A DNA stretch of 64,000 nucleotides from Chryseobacterium sp. G0162 (GCF_003815715.1 NZ_CP033922.1:4636001-4700000); one strand, 5' to 3'; shown: positions 52,437 through 61,588, counted from the stretch's first letter. Translations and numbers: made by a program. Notes: a model not told the origin generated them from the sequence alone.

Positions 52437-53999
52437 TTACATAATATTCCTCACTGCTATTTTAACCGGATGGTAAAGCAGTAAAAGGAGAGCTGTAACG
52501 AAAGCGAGCCAGAATAAACCTGTGAATATTTCCATATTGGAAAGCAGAATAGATTGAGCGGTTATTTTTGCTTTAAAAGCTCCTGCTGTCATCGATAATG
52601 ATTCATTTACCGGAAGTTTTGAGATATTGGCTCCAAAAATCTGATTCCATTGGCTGTAGAAAACAGGATTGGTATCTGTAAGATTGAAGCTTAAGACGTC
52701 CGAATGTTTTAACGTTAAAAATAATATTCCATTTTGCATTAAAGCATATCCAATGGAAGTAGCCCAGAAACGGGTCGTAGTTCCCATTGCACTGGCGTTC
52801 GCCACATATTCTTCCGGCATTCCTGAAATCAGAAAGAATACGAGAGGAGTAAATAATAGACCTTGCGCCACTCCCTGAAGGAATAAGGGCGGACAGATAG
52901 TTGTAAGTGTGGTATCCGGATAAAAGGTGTAGGTAAACCAGGCACAGTCTATTGCGAGTAAAAGAAAACCTGTAAAAAATACAATTCTGGAAGAAACTCC
53001 ACGAACCAGGCAAATTCCTGATAAAAGTACGCCTATAAGTGTCCCAGCCACATTCCAATACTGGATATTGACAATATAATCCCATGGCCATTTCCATACC
53101 GTTGCCATAATACTGTATACATTATTTAACCCTGAACGAATAAGATAAAAAATAAAAAACAGGATCATTCCCGCAATCACATTTTTAGAACTGAAAACTT
53201 CAAAATGAAATAAAGGGCGTTTTGAATTCCTTTGTTTCAACATAAACAAACCTCCGGAAATGAGAAATATAAACAAACAAATAATGATGGAATCAGACTC
53301 AAGCCACATCAGTCTTTTTCCATAGATAATAGCATAAGCTCCGGATTGAAGACAAACCCAAAGCAAAAACCAACTTGGAATATCCATTTGATATAATGGT
53401 TTTTTAGGAAAGAAACGATTTTTGTTAAAAATAACAAAGCCCAGAATCAAAACGAAAACATGAAAATAAGCCATCATTAAAATCATATGCTGATAATCAT
53501 AATCCTGAATGCTTGATTTCAGTAAGGTTGTTGTTACGGTTCCTCCTGTCAACATAAGTGCATACATGAAAAGATAAGCAATCACTTTAGCATGTCTTGT
53601 TTTTAATTCAGCTATGATTAATGGCAGAAAGATAGCACCTTCCAGCAATCCGAAGAATCCTTCTAAAAAACGGATCACCAGAATTACATGATAATCATTG
53701 GTGACGGATAAGATATAAAGAAGAATGACGGAAACGGAAGACATCAGCAAGACATAATATTTTACGCTGAAATAAGACATAAACCGCTGTAACACCAAAA
53801 GTGTGACTACAAAAGTTCCATACATCAGCATCATCAAATATTGAATATCATCTGAGTCCACATCCATAAATGAAGAGGTAAAGGCACTATTGGAATGCAA
53901 TAATGACAACAACATGATGTGCGGAAATAAAGCCAGTATGAGAAGAGGCAATTTCAGCCATTGCGGTAACCATTTATGATAAACTGTATTGTGTTGCAT
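52437..53999 (-). CDS. MFS transporter, DHA2 (EmrB-like) drug-exporter type
   Basis: The 520-residue protein has about 14 hydrophobic helices, as in the DHA2 family. Polar motif A-like segments lie in the cytosolic loops (VIRFLEGFFGLLEGAIFLPL, and KTRHAKVIAYLFMYA). With the HlyD-type adaptor and TolC-type channel genes upstream on the same strand it forms an EmrAB-TolC-like tripartite pump that expels hydrophobic drugs across both membranes. A gap of 321 bases separates it from the adaptor gene, and that gap contains an 8-bp tandem repeat and an inverted repeat. Confidence 0.9.
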   Translation of the reverse strand: MQHNTVYHKWLPQWLKLPLLILALFPHIMLLSLLHSNSAFTSSFMDVDSDDIQYLMMLMYGTFVVTLLVLQRFMSYFSVKYYVLLMSSVSVILLYILSVTNDYHVILVIRFLEGFFGLLEGAIFLPLIIAELKTRHAKVIAYLFMYALMLTGGTVTTTLLKSSIQDYDYQHMILMMAYFHVFVLILGFVIFNKNRFFPKKPLYQMDIPSWFLLWVCLQSGAYAIIYGKRLMWLESDSIIICLFIFLISGGLFMLKQRNSKRPLFHFEVFSSKNVIAGMILFFIFYLIRSGLNNVYSIMATVWKWPWDYIVNIQYWNVAGTLIGVLLSGICLVRGVSSRIVFFTGFLLLAIDCAWFTYTFYPDTTLTTICPPLFLQGVAQGLLFTPLVFFLISGMPEEYVANASAMGTTTRFWATSIGYALMQNGILFLTLKHSDVLSFNLTDTNPVFYSQWNQIFGANISKLPVNESLSMTAGAFKAKITAQSILLSNMEIFTGLFWLAFVTALLLLLYHPVKIAVRNIM

Positions 54000-54059
54000 A
54001 GTGATTTTAAAAGCTAATAAAGCCTATGAATTCGCTTTTAGTTATTGGTTATATTAAAA

Positions 54060-54169
54060 ATGCGAAAAGACAAAAGAGCAAAGGGGGTGTAAAAGTAAAA
54101 GGTAAATGACAAATACGCTTAAAGAAAAAATTGAGCAGATCTGTACGTTGCGGTCTTGCCTTTTCGCAT
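54060..54169. repeat. Inverted repeat within the efflux operon gap
   Basis: Arms atgcgaaaagac (54060-54071) and gccttttcgcat (54158-54169) pair at 11 of 12 positions, enclosing 86 bases rich in A. It lies between the MFS gene and the tandem repeat. The gap contains no gene. Confidence 0.6.
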
Positions 54170-54240
54170 AAAAAAAATAATTTGAAGATTTGAAAATGTG
54201 AGAGTTTAAAAATGATAGTAAAACCAAATATTTTTGTACT

Positions 54241-54320
54241 CTAATACTCTAATACTCTAATACTCTAATACTCTAATACTCTAATACTCTAATACTCTAA
54301 TACTCTAATACTCTAGTACT
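54241..54320. repeat. 8-bp tandem repeat, ten copies
   Basis: Nine perfect copies of ctaatact and one variant (ctagtact) run from 54241 to 54320 and stop at the stop codon of the adaptor gene (stop at 54321). Eight is not a multiple of three, but the tract is non-coding; a change in copy number would alter the spacing between adaptor and MFS genes. Confidence 0.95.
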
Positions 54321-55367
54321 CTAAATCTTCTTAGCGCTCACCAGAACATTCATTCCGGAAAGCAATTTTTCGTTGTCTTTGTTATTATCCAAAATAATTT
54401 TTACGGGAAATCTTTGCTCGATCTTTACAAAGTTTCCTGTTGCATTATCCGGTTTTACAAGAGAGAACTGAGATCCTGATGCAGGGGATACTGAAAGAAT
54501 TTTTCCTTTGAATTCAACATTGGGATAAGCATCTGCAGTGATAATGACTTCCTGATTCTGATCAATCTGGCCAAGTTGGGTTTCCTTATAATTGGCAATG
54601 ATCCACTTTTCTTTGCTTACGATTTGTACCAATGCCTGTCCTTCTTTAATCAATTGTCCTTCCTGAATTGTTTTTTTTCCTACCCATCCGTCATAAGGGG
54701 CTGTAATTACAGTGTAAGAAAGGAATAATTTAGCATTATTAAGACTGGCTGAACTCTGTTGAATCTGGCTTTTAGCCGGTGCTACTTTTGTCTGTTGCTC
54801 ATTAGCACCTGCTCTTACCGCGTTTTTTTGCTGTTCCAGGGCTAGAAGATTTGCTTTGGATTGCTCATAAGATGCTTTTACATTTTCAAATTCCTGTTCT
54901 GTAGCGGCATCTTCTGACAGAAGATTTGTGTATCTTTTGTAATCCTGTTCAGTTCTCCAAATATCAATTCTTGCAGAGGCAATTTTAGCATCAATAATTT
55001 TCGTATCGCTTGCCTTTGTATTTACACTGCTTTGAATGGTAGTAATATTTTCAGTAGTGGCATTGAGATTGGCTTCTGCCATATGTACCTGGTTGACAAA
55101 TTCCCTGTTGTCAATAACAATTAACGTGTCTCCTTTATGTACAAACTGATTTTCATTAAACTTTATGGTTTTAATAAATCCCGAAACCTTACTGGATACC
55201 GGAGTAATATATTGTTCGATCTGTGCATCGTTGGTCGTAACATTTTTTCTCGAAAAAAGATAGAAGCTTACCATCCCCGTGACTCCGCTGATGATAAGAA
55301 TCCATGCCAATAACGTAATGGTCTTGTTAATTCTTTTTTCCTTTTGTGTCAGTTGTTTCTGTGCCAT
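54321..55367 (-). CDS. HlyD/EmrA-type membrane fusion protein
   Basis: The 348-residue periplasmic adaptor has one N-terminal membrane anchor (TLLAWILIISGVTGMVSFYL) and a biotinyl-lipoyl-like domain (ITPVSSKVSGFIKTIKFNEN, later TVITAPYDGWVGKKTIQEGQ). A helical hairpin of about 100 residues separates the two halves. It bridges the MFS pump and the TolC channel. It lies five bases after the TolC gene and has the 8-bp tandem repeat directly after its stop. Confidence 0.93.
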   Translation of the reverse strand: MAQKQLTQKEKRINKTITLLAWILIISGVTGMVSFYLFSRKNVTTNDAQIEQYITPVSSKVSGFIKTIKFNENQFVHKGDTLIVIDNREFVNQVHMAEANLNATTENITTIQSSVNTKASDTKIIDAKIASARIDIWRTEQDYKRYTNLLSEDAATEQEFENVKASYEQSKANLLALEQQKNAVRAGANEQQTKVAPAKSQIQQSSASLNNAKLFLSYTVITAPYDGWVGKKTIQEGQLIKEGQALVQIVSKEKWIIANYKETQLGQIDQNQEVIITADAYPNVEFKGKILSVSPASGSQFSLVKPDNATGNFVKIEQRFPVKIILDNNKDNEKLLSGMNVLVSAKKI

Positions 55368-55372
55368 AGTTT

Positions 55373-56707
55373 TTATAAGTTTCCAATCGTATATTGGAGT
55401 TGATAGTATTTTAGTTGTCTGTTAATTTTTACGGAAATAAGATTAGATTCGGCTTCCAGATAAGCATTGTCTGCATCAATCAATTCAGTGATAAGGCTTA
55501 GCTTGTTTGCGTATTTTGTTTTTACAATACGGTAGTTTTCTTTAGCTTGATTAATAGCTTCCTCTGCAATTTTTACCTTTTGGTCAGTCTCCTCAAACTT
55601 TTTGTATGCTTCATACACATTATGTCTTACCTTTTCTTCGTTTTCTTCAATCTGAAGCTTGGCGAGATCAATATTTTCCCTTGCTTCCTGCATTTTGTAT
55701 TTGTTTTTATACAGGTTTTCGATAGGATACGTAAGATTCAGTCCAATCATTCCTAAGCGGTAAGCATAAGGCTCAGGCGGAAAGAACATCATATTTGGGT
55801 ATTTTAAAAAGTATTCTCCACCAGCCACTACTTTAGGTAAATAATTGGCTTTGGTGATTTTCTGATCCAATTCTTTTAATGAAAGATTCTTGTGGGTAAT
55901 TTCAACCGATTCATTTTTGTTCAAGGCTGTTTCTGTTAACTCTTCAATATAAGGGATTGCTGCTCTATCAGAGATCAAGTCCTCCGTATCTACATGCATT
56001 TCCTGCTGTTCCGGAAGAGAAAGAATGGTTTTCAGCTTATGTTCTGCAATCTGTATGTCATTATCCAGTTCTGTCCAGCTCATTTTGTGATTAGAAAGCT
56101 GTAATGAAGTTCTCAATACTTCATTTACGGTAACCACTCCATTAGCTTTTAAAACCTTTACTTGCTTAATGTTCACAGAATCCTCTTTCATCTTATCATT
56201 AATAAGAGATTGTTGTTCTTTTAAATGATGGATTTGAAGAAAGGCTGTAATGACTTCCATTTTAAGCTGTCTTTCATCCAGGTGTGTTCTTAACGCTGAA
56301 ATTTCAGTATCAACGGTGGCTTTTTTTTCTGTGTTTTTTATTTTTCCACCCATATAGACCGGGATAGAAGCAGATAAAGTAAAGTCGTACATTCCGTTAA
56401 TTGCATTGTATTTTGTAGGCTTGTTAAATACACCATCCTGGTACTGGAAAAGATTGGTGACCTGGTTGTAGCTGGTATGAAATTCAATATCCGGAAGTTT
56501 TTCCATTTTCAGGTCTTTTTCCTTGGTAGCGGACATTTTCTGTTTTAAATGGCTGATTTGAATATTCTTGTTGTTTTTTAAACCAATTTCTATAGCCTGT
56601 TGTAAGCCGAGATGTTGGTAATCTATCATCTGTGAGTGTAAAAAATTGCTCAATAATAAGCACAACGCTATGCACTGATATCGGCATGCGTTCAATATTA
56701 TATTCAT
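55373..56707 (-). CDS. TolC-family outer-membrane efflux channel
   Basis: The 444-residue protein has a signal peptide (ACRYQCIALCLLLSNFLHSQ) and two rounds of the long coiled-coil plus beta segments typical of TolC (LGLQQAIEIGLKNNKNIQIS, then LDQKITKANYLPKVVAGGEY). It forms the outer-membrane tunnel of the efflux pump. It is the first gene of the operon tolC-emrA-emrB-like, and the divergent AraC-type gene upstream is the likely regulator. A candidate -7 box (TAAATTTG on the minus strand) lies in the 135-base gap. Confidence 0.92.
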   Translation of the reverse strand: MNIILNACRYQCIALCLLLSNFLHSQMIDYQHLGLQQAIEIGLKNNKNIQISHLKQKMSATKEKDLKMEKLPDIEFHTSYNQVTNLFQYQDGVFNKPTKYNAINGMYDFTLSASIPVYMGGKIKNTEKKATVDTEISALRTHLDERQLKMEVITAFLQIHHLKEQQSLINDKMKEDSVNIKQVKVLKANGVVTVNEVLRTSLQLSNHKMSWTELDNDIQIAEHKLKTILSLPEQQEMHVDTEDLISDRAAIPYIEELTETALNKNESVEITHKNLSLKELDQKITKANYLPKVVAGGEYFLKYPNMMFFPPEPYAYRLGMIGLNLTYPIENLYKNKYKMQEARENIDLAKLQIEENEEKVRHNVYEAYKKFEETDQKVKIAEEAINQAKENYRIVKTKYANKLSLITELIDADNAYLEAESNLISVKINRQLKYYQLQYTIGNL

Positions 56708-56747
56708 AAATTAATTAAAGGGTTTTTGCTAAAGTGATTTTATACTG

Positions 56748-56755
56748 CAAATTTA
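56748..56755 (-). promoter_or_regulatory. Candidate -7 box for the efflux operon
   Basis: On the minus strand this reads TAAATTTG, a TAnnTTTG match, 40 bases ahead of the TolC-type start. No TTG lies at the ideal -33 distance. Confidence 0.4.
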
Positions 56756-56842
56756 CGACGGTAGTATGCGGACACTATTTGTGAAAACAGAAAAAGATTT
56801 GATCATTTACGCCATTTTAAAAATTATGCCTATCTTTATTTC

Positions 56843-57646
56843 ATGAATGATAATCATTTTAAAGCTGTAGAAGACGATGATGCCGAGTTTTATGTATATC
56901 ATGTCCTTACTGGAAATGTTACAACAGATATCCATTACCATAGTTCTGCTCAGTTAGTCTATGCAGAAGGAGGTATTGTGCATGTTTTTACAGATTTGAA
57001 ACACTGGTATCTTCCAGCCAGATGTTTTATGTGGATTCCGGCCGGAACACCCCATTATCTTTTTTCTACCAGTCCAAAAGTGGATTTATATAATTTTTAT
57101 ATTAAAAAAGAAGAAGGAGAAAATGGCTTTTTTGATGAAATCAATATTTATTCAGTTAATGAGTTACTTCGGGAGATGATTTTATATACCAAAGACTGGA
57201 ATGGGAAAATCACAAAAAATGATGCTTCAAAATATTATTTCCTCAAAGCACTTAAAGGTGTTTTACAAGAAAAAAAACACAAGCATCTGGCGTTTCCAAT
57301 ACAGCATCCCTTTCCCAAAGATGAAACATTATTAAAGATTGCCAGGTATATTCATGCTAACTTGGAAAAGCCTTTAACAATTGAATCCACAGCGAAAGAG
57401 TTCGGAATGAGTACAAGAACCCTTTCCAGAAAATTCAAGGAAATTTTAGGCATGAATTACGTCCGTTTCCTGAGAGCTTTAAGAATTACCCGTTCTTTAG
57501 AGCTAATGCTTGAAGGGAAATACAATATGTATGAGATTGCGATGATGGTTGGCTATAATAGCCTATCTTCTTTCAGTAATATTTTTAAAAAGGTAATTGG
57601 AGTAGCCCCAACGGAATATCAACAGAAATTAAGAGGGGATAGATAG
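56843..57646 (+). CDS. AraC family regulator of the efflux operon
   Basis: The 267-residue protein has an N-terminal cupin sensor part (DIHYHSSAQLVYAEGGIVHV, then WIPAGTPHYLFSTSP) and a C-terminal AraC double helix-turn-helix (ESTAKEFGMSTRTLSRKFKE and YEIAMMVGYNSLSSFSNIFK). It is divergent from the TolC-HlyD-MFS genes with 135 bases between, the usual arrangement for a local regulator of efflux. Two His in the sensor part may bind metal or ligand; the inducer is not known. Confidence 0.93.
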   Translation: MNDNHFKAVEDDDAEFYVYHVLTGNVTTDIHYHSSAQLVYAEGGIVHVFTDLKHWYLPARCFMWIPAGTPHYLFSTSPKVDLYNFYIKKEEGENGFFDEINIYSVNELLREMILYTKDWNGKITKNDASKYYFLKALKGVLQEKKHKHLAFPIQHPFPKDETLLKIARYIHANLEKPLTIESTAKEFGMSTRTLSRKFKEILGMNYVRFLRALRITRSLELMLEGKYNMYEIAMMVGYNSLSSFSNIFKKVIGVAPTEYQQKLRGDR

Positions 57647-57670
57647 TTTTAAGCCATTTGTTTTTATCAC

Positions 57671-57701
57671 AAAAAAACCACCTCAAATAATTGAAGTGGT
57701 C
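57671..57701 (-). terminator. Terminator after rplI
   Basis: On the minus strand, accacttcaa/ttgaggtggt (one G-U pair) with a short loop is followed by seven T, 30 bases after the rplI stop. On the plus strand the mismatch makes it weaker. Confidence 0.8.
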
Positions 57702-57730
57702 TTGTATGGTGAGAAAATCTCAGTCGCTTA

Positions 57731-58234
57731 TTAAGCTTCTTCAGATTTAGCTTCTTCTTTCTTTGCAGCAGGTGCAGCTACAACTGGAGCGTCAGATACG
57801 ATATCGAATTCGAAATTGTACTCAACGTTTCTGTGTAATCTGATGTTTGCAGTTACTTTACCAGTTCTCTTAATAGTGTTCCCTGGGATTTTGATGTATT
57901 TCTTCTCTACAGAAACTCCAGCTTTAGCAAGAGCAGCAGAAAGATCTGCATTGTTGATAGATCCGAATAATTTATCACCAGAACCTACTTTTGCAGGAAT
58001 AGTGATAGAAGTTTTCTTCAATTGATCTACTACAGTGTTAGCAGCAGCGATTAATTTAGCTTCTTCTTCTTTTCTAGCTTCCAAAGTTGCTTCAAGAGCT
58101 GCTTTGTTTTTAGGGGTAGCTAAAAGTGCAATTCCCTGAGGAAGTAAGAAGTTTCTAGCATAACCTGGCTTTACGCTTACTGTATCAAACTCAAGTCCTA
58201 AGTTTTCTACGTCTTGTTTTAGGATGATATCCAT
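57731..58234 (-). CDS. rplI: 50S ribosomal protein L9
   Basis: The 167-residue protein has the two L9 domains: MDIILKQDVENLGLEFDTVS with GYARNFLLPQG, joined by a long helix, and a C-terminal domain that begins near KLFGSINNADLSAAL. The usual length is about 147-150, and the last 18 or so residues are an extra tail rich in Ala, Lys and Glu. It is the last gene of rpsF-rpsR-rplI on the minus strand and ends before a terminator. Confidence 0.97.
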   Translation of the reverse strand: MDIILKQDVENLGLEFDTVSVKPGYARNFLLPQGIALLATPKNKAALEATLEARKEEEAKLIAAANTVVDQLKKTSITIPAKVGSGDKLFGSINNADLSAALAKAGVSVEKKYIKIPGNTIKRTGKVTANIRLHRNVEYNFEFDIVSDAPVVAAPAAKKEEAKSEEA

Positions 58235-58342
58235 TGTTGTTGTCCTTTTTAAAGATTTTAGACGAGTCTAAAATCAAGTTAGAATTAATTATTTATTCAG
58301 CAACAAAAGAAGAGATTGCTCTCTTCTTTTATTTATTTTGTC

Positions 58343-58645
58343 TTATTTCAATAAGTCAGCTACGTAAGGTAGTAAAGAAAGGTGTCTTGCTCTTTTGATA
58401 GCAGCAGAAACTTTTCTTTGGTATTTTAAAGAAGTTCCAGTGTATCTTCTTGGTAAGATTTTACCTTGCTCGTTTACAAACTGTAATAAGAAATCAGCAT
58501 CTTTGTAATCAACGTGCTTAATTCCGTATTTTTTGAATCTACAATATTTCTTTTCAGATTTTGTATTGATATCAAGTGGAGTAAGGAATTTTACTTCTGA
58601 TTCTCCTCCAGCTGAGGCTTGTTTAGCCATTTCATCTATTGCCAT
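58343..58645 (-). CDS. rpsR: 30S ribosomal protein S18
   Basis: The 100-residue protein has the S18 core ([20 protein letters not shown], then [20 protein letters not shown] and [15 protein letters not shown]). It carries an N-terminal extension of about 20 residues before the core. A single Cys is present in the core (YCRFKK); I see no CxxC zinc pair. It lies 33 bases after rpsF and 108 before rplI. Confidence 0.97.
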   Translation of the reverse strand: MAIDEMAKQASAGGESEVKFLTPLDINTKSEKKYCRFKKYGIKHVDYKDADFLLQFVNEQGKILPRRYTGTSLKYQRKVSAAIKRARHLSLLPYVADLLK

Positions 58646-58678
58646 GTCTTGTCTTTTTTAAAAAATAGGGTTAATTAA

Positions 58679-59020
58679 TTAAGCTTTAGCTGCTTTTACT
58701 TTAGCTCTTCTTGTTACAGCGTACTCAACAGCATGCTTGTCAAGTTTTGTAGTAAGGTAACGGATAACTCTCTCGTCACGTTTGAATGCCAATTCTAAGT
58801 CAGCTACTACAGAACCTTCACCTTTAAATTCGATTAAAGTATAGAACCCATTCTTTTTCAATTGGATTGGGTAAGCTAATTTTTTTAATCCCCAGTTTTC
58901 TTTAGCAACGATTTCGCAGTTCTTTTCTTTGATAAGATCTACATACTTGTTCACTGCTTCCTCTACCTGTGACTCAGATAGAACGGGAGTTAAAATGAAA
59001 ACAGTTTCGTAATTGTTCAT
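58679..59020 (-). CDS. rpsF: 30S ribosomal protein S6
   Basis: The start is the ATG at 59020 (113 residues, starting [16 protein letters not shown]), because an earlier in-frame start would add 12 residues overlapping the promoter leader. The S6 signature segments are [31 protein letters not shown] and [12 protein letters not shown]. It is the first gene of the ribosomal operon. No ssb lies between rpsF and rpsR, unlike in many other bacteria. A near-ideal promoter lies upstream. Confidence 0.97.
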   Translation of the reverse strand: MNNYETVFILTPVLSESQVEEAVNKYVDLIKEKNCEIVAKENWGLKKLAYPIQLKKNGFYTLIEFKGEGSVVADLELAFKRDERVIRYLTTKLDKHAVEYAVTRRAKVKAAKA

Positions 59021-59054
59021 AATGTTAAAATATTTGTTAATTATTTCGAGGTGC

Positions 59055-59085
59055 AAAATTAGAAAATATATTTTTAATATGCAAG
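59055..59085 (-). promoter_or_regulatory. Promoter of the rpsF operon (TTG-N20-TAATTTTG)
   Basis: On the minus strand a TTG (59085-59083) is followed by exactly 20 bases and TAATTTTG (59062-59055), the Bacteroidota consensus. The leader is about 30 bases. The remaining 371-base gap up to 59391 holds no gene or clear structure that I can see. Confidence 0.75.
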
Positions 59086-59391
59086 AGCATTTGTGTAATA
59101 GTTGAAAGTTGGAGAGTATAATGATAGCTCTTGGTCTCTGTATAATGAGATAATTCAGAAATCAGGAGCAATAGGACTTCCGTTTGGTTAAGAGATTAGT
59201 AGAATGATTATAAATATTTAATAAAGGAGATATTATACTCTTGATTGATTTACAATATTTTAAAAATGAGTTTCTGTTTTTGATTCAAGATAATTACTAT
59301 TTATCGAAATAATACACGGAATTTTTGTGGTTGGGGACTGATTTTTGCATTCGGGTTACTACTTTAATCAGAAAACAAATTTTATCATACA

Positions 59392-59994
59392 ATGAAAATT
59401 AATTATTACGTATTACCATTACTCCTGGTAGGAAGTTTATTCTATTCTCAAGACAAAATCACTAAAAAGAACGGAAATTCTGTAGAGGTTAAACTTATAG
59501 AAATTGGCCCTTCTAATATTACTTATAAGAAATTGGACAATCCTGATGGTCCAAGCCATTCTATGGATAAATCGGAAGTCTACGAAATCACCTACACCAA
59601 TGGAAAAACAGAAATTTTAGGAAAATATAAAACCGTAGATGAAGCCAAAAGCCTGATCATTGCGAAGATCAATGAGTACGGAATTGACCGTGACAGAAAT
59701 GATTTGTCTCTGCATGCTGAGTTTGATGGAGAAAATATTAAGATCAATTCATTGAATGCTAAAGGTAAGATTATTCATGCAGGTGACTTTTGGGACCTTA
59801 GTAAAGTGGTGGCTTTTCATGATCTGTCAAAAAGAAAAGATAATATTGTATATTTAAATATTGTTACCTATAAAATTACAAAATCTAAAAGAGAATTGAG
59901 TAAGTTGGTGATTAAACTTACTGATTATGAAGTGGCAGCTGATGTTTTAGAGGCCATGAAGGATTTAAAGATAATGCTTAAAAAAGACCTGTAA
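59392..59994 (+). CDS. Exported protein of unknown function
   Basis: The 200-residue protein has a signal peptide (INYYVLPLLLVGSLFYSQDK, with the usual flavobacterial SQ cleavage) and two parts. The first (ITKKNGNSVEVKLIEIGPSN, ITYTNGKTEILGKYKTVDEA) resembles secreted proteins that begin with a short DxITxxNG motif. The second is alpha/beta with no family that I recognise. It is not a lipoprotein, as there is no Cys at the signal end. It stands alone and its stop codon lies in the arm of a terminator. Confidence 0.7.
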   Translation: MKINYYVLPLLLVGSLFYSQDKITKKNGNSVEVKLIEIGPSNITYKKLDNPDGPSHSMDKSEVYEITYTNGKTEILGKYKTVDEAKSLIIAKINEYGIDRDRNDLSLHAEFDGENIKINSLNAKGKIIHAGDFWDLSKVVAFHDLSKRKDNIVYLNIVTYKITKSKRELSKLVIKLTDYEVAADVLEAMKDLKIMLKKDL

Positions 59995-60008
59995 AACAGG
60001 TCTTTTTT
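59980..60008. terminator. Bidirectional terminator overlapping a stop codon
   Basis: A perfect 13-bp stem (aaaaaagacctgt with its complement), loop aaa, with A/T runs on both sides. The first arm contains the 3' end of the exported-protein gene. It also serves the convergent ClC gene, which ends at 60021. Confidence 0.92.
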
Positions 60009-60020
60009 AATTTAATATGT

Positions 60021-61370
60021 TTAGTCTTTTCTGAGCTCTGTTAGGAAATTGACCTTTAATACATCATACAAAGAATGTCTGCTCACCAAGATTGAAGCAA
60101 TAGAGGAAACCATTCCGGCGAGCATCAGATGGAAAATCAATGAATGCCTGTCGGTCATTTCCAATACGATGATGGCTGATGTAAATGGTGCACGTGTAAT
60201 TCCGGTAAGAAAAGCCACCATTCCACCTAAAATGACCACGTTGGTTTCATTGGGAGTTAAATGAATAACTCCTGAAATAACAGATCCGATACTTGCTCCG
60301 GCAGTAAGGGCTGGGGCAAAAATACCACCAGCTCCTCCGGAAGTAAAAGATAGAGCAGGACCCAGCATTCTCAAAATGGGGACATACCAGTCTTCATGTT
60401 TATTTTTTGTAAAAAGCACCCGTTCCATAATTTCTTTTCCTGATCCCAGAATTTCCCTATTAATGAAATAAGCAATGGAAGCAATGATTAAAGCGCATAT
60501 AACCAGAAATGCAACATGGGCTCTGTCTGTTTTTAATGTTTTCTTTTTCCAGTCGTTAATCTTTAGCATAATCACGGAAAGTTGGCTGGCCATAATTCCG
60601 GCTGTGGCTGCCACAAGCATAATCGGAAACATAACCATTAAGGATACATCATTTGTTTTTGGATATCCAAGGTATAAATAGGATCCTGCTAAAGTCTGAG
60701 CGGTTAAACCTGCTATAATTACAGCGGTAAATAAAGCTGTTTTAAAGTAGTTGATGTGTGTTTTAGATAATTCCTCTACTGCAAATACAATTCCACCAAG
60801 AGGAGTATTGAAAGCTGCTGCAAGTCCGGCAGCAGCACCTGTCATAATCATATTTTTCTTAGAAATCTTGGGCCACCAATCAGGGAGATATTCATTGACT
60901 TTTCTGAAAACAGAGCCAGCGATCTGAATGGTGGGCCCTTCACGGCCTACAGCACCACCACCAATTACCAGCACCACAGAAGAAATGATTTTAAAGATGA
61001 TGATTTTTAGGCTTAAAAGGCTTCTTATCTTTGTATGTTCTTTTGGATTGGCTAGTTCTACAGCCGCCATTACCTGTGGAATTCCACTTCCTTTAGCATT
61101 GGGAGCAAATTCCTTTACCAACCACCAGGAAAGCACAAAACCTATGGGAGCAATAATAAAAATCATCCATGCGTGCCAATCGAAGATAAAGTTCATGAGA
61201 TGTTCACCCCAGGCAAATATTTGAGCATATAATACTGCAAAAAAACCGGTAATTACAGATCCGATCCAAAAAGGAATGGCTTGCAGAAGATTGTTTTTCA
61301 ACTGTTCATTCCGGATGTTATCAAACGATTTCTTTATGGATTTACGAATAAGGATGAGGATTTTCAGCAT
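60021..61370 (-). CDS. ClC-type chloride channel / H+-Cl- exchanger
   Basis: The 449-residue protein has about 10-12 membrane helices and the ClC selectivity motifs GSGIPQV, GREGPTIQIA and GGIFAPALTAG. The gating Glu is in GREGP. The two Glu of VFAVEELSKT match the internal proton Glu position, which suggests an H+/Cl- exchanger rather than a channel. No CBS domains are present. It is downstream of the unknown genes at 61414-62020 on the same strand (43-base gap). Confidence 0.93.
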   Translation of the reverse strand: MLKILILIRKSIKKSFDNIRNEQLKNNLLQAIPFWIGSVITGFFAVLYAQIFAWGEHLMNFIFDWHAWMIFIIAPIGFVLSWWLVKEFAPNAKGSGIPQVMAAVELANPKEHTKIRSLLSLKIIIFKIISSVVLVIGGGAVGREGPTIQIAGSVFRKVNEYLPDWWPKISKKNMIMTGAAAGLAAAFNTPLGGIVFAVEELSKTHINYFKTALFTAVIIAGLTAQTLAGSYLYLGYPKTNDVSLMVMFPIMLVAATAGIMASQLSVIMLKINDWKKKTLKTDRAHVAFLVICALIIASIAYFINREILGSGKEIMERVLFTKNKHEDWYVPILRMLGPALSFTSGGAGGIFAPALTAGASIGSVISGVIHLTPNETNVVILGGMVAFLTGITRAPFTSAIIVLEMTDRHSLIFHLMLAGMVSSIASILVSRHSLYDVLKVNFLTELRKD

Positions 61371-61413
61371 TTGTAGGTTTTGAGGGATGAAATTACGTTA
61401 AAAAAACTGAAAC

Positions 61414-61572
61414 TTATATTTCTTCTAAAAATTTTGAAATGATTAATGCGTTTTCAAGGCTCAATGCTTTGGATATTCTCAAGCCGGAAATAGTATGTTT
61501 AACCTCTATTTTGAAATCCTCATCAGAAATAGACTTTATGATTTCCTTTCTTTTCGGGTTCAGGAATGTCAT
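61414..61572 (-). CDS. Small ORF or frameshifted C-terminal piece
   Basis: A 52-residue reading frame (MTFLNPKRKEIIKSISDEDF ... SKFLEEI) begins at the ATG at 61572, 17 bases after the stop of the next gene upstream (61589). It looks like normal protein coding, with an amphipathic end (SKALSLENALIISKFLEEI). The same frame is open farther upstream and overlaps the 61589 gene by about 107 bases. Either it is a small gene, or it is the original C-terminus cut off by a frameshift near 61590-61620. I cannot decide. Confidence 0.35.
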   Translation of the reverse strand: MTFLNPKRKEIIKSISDEDFKIEVKHTISGLRISKALSLENALIISKFLEEI

Positions 61573-61588
61573 TGCTTTGAAAGAATCA

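Noticed and set aside
52603..53097. A 164-residue reading frame inside the MFS gene
   Set aside because: Same strand, other frame; rich in Cys, Arg and Tyr with no helices or family, while the MFS frame is a perfect membrane protein.
54241..54320. CRISPR array
   Set aside because: The units are 8 bases with no spacers and no cas genes; it is a simple tandem repeat.
59086..59391. Hidden small gene or RNA in the gap between rpsF and the exported protein
   Set aside because: No reading frame with a start signal, no stable hairpin and no tRNA-like pattern was seen.
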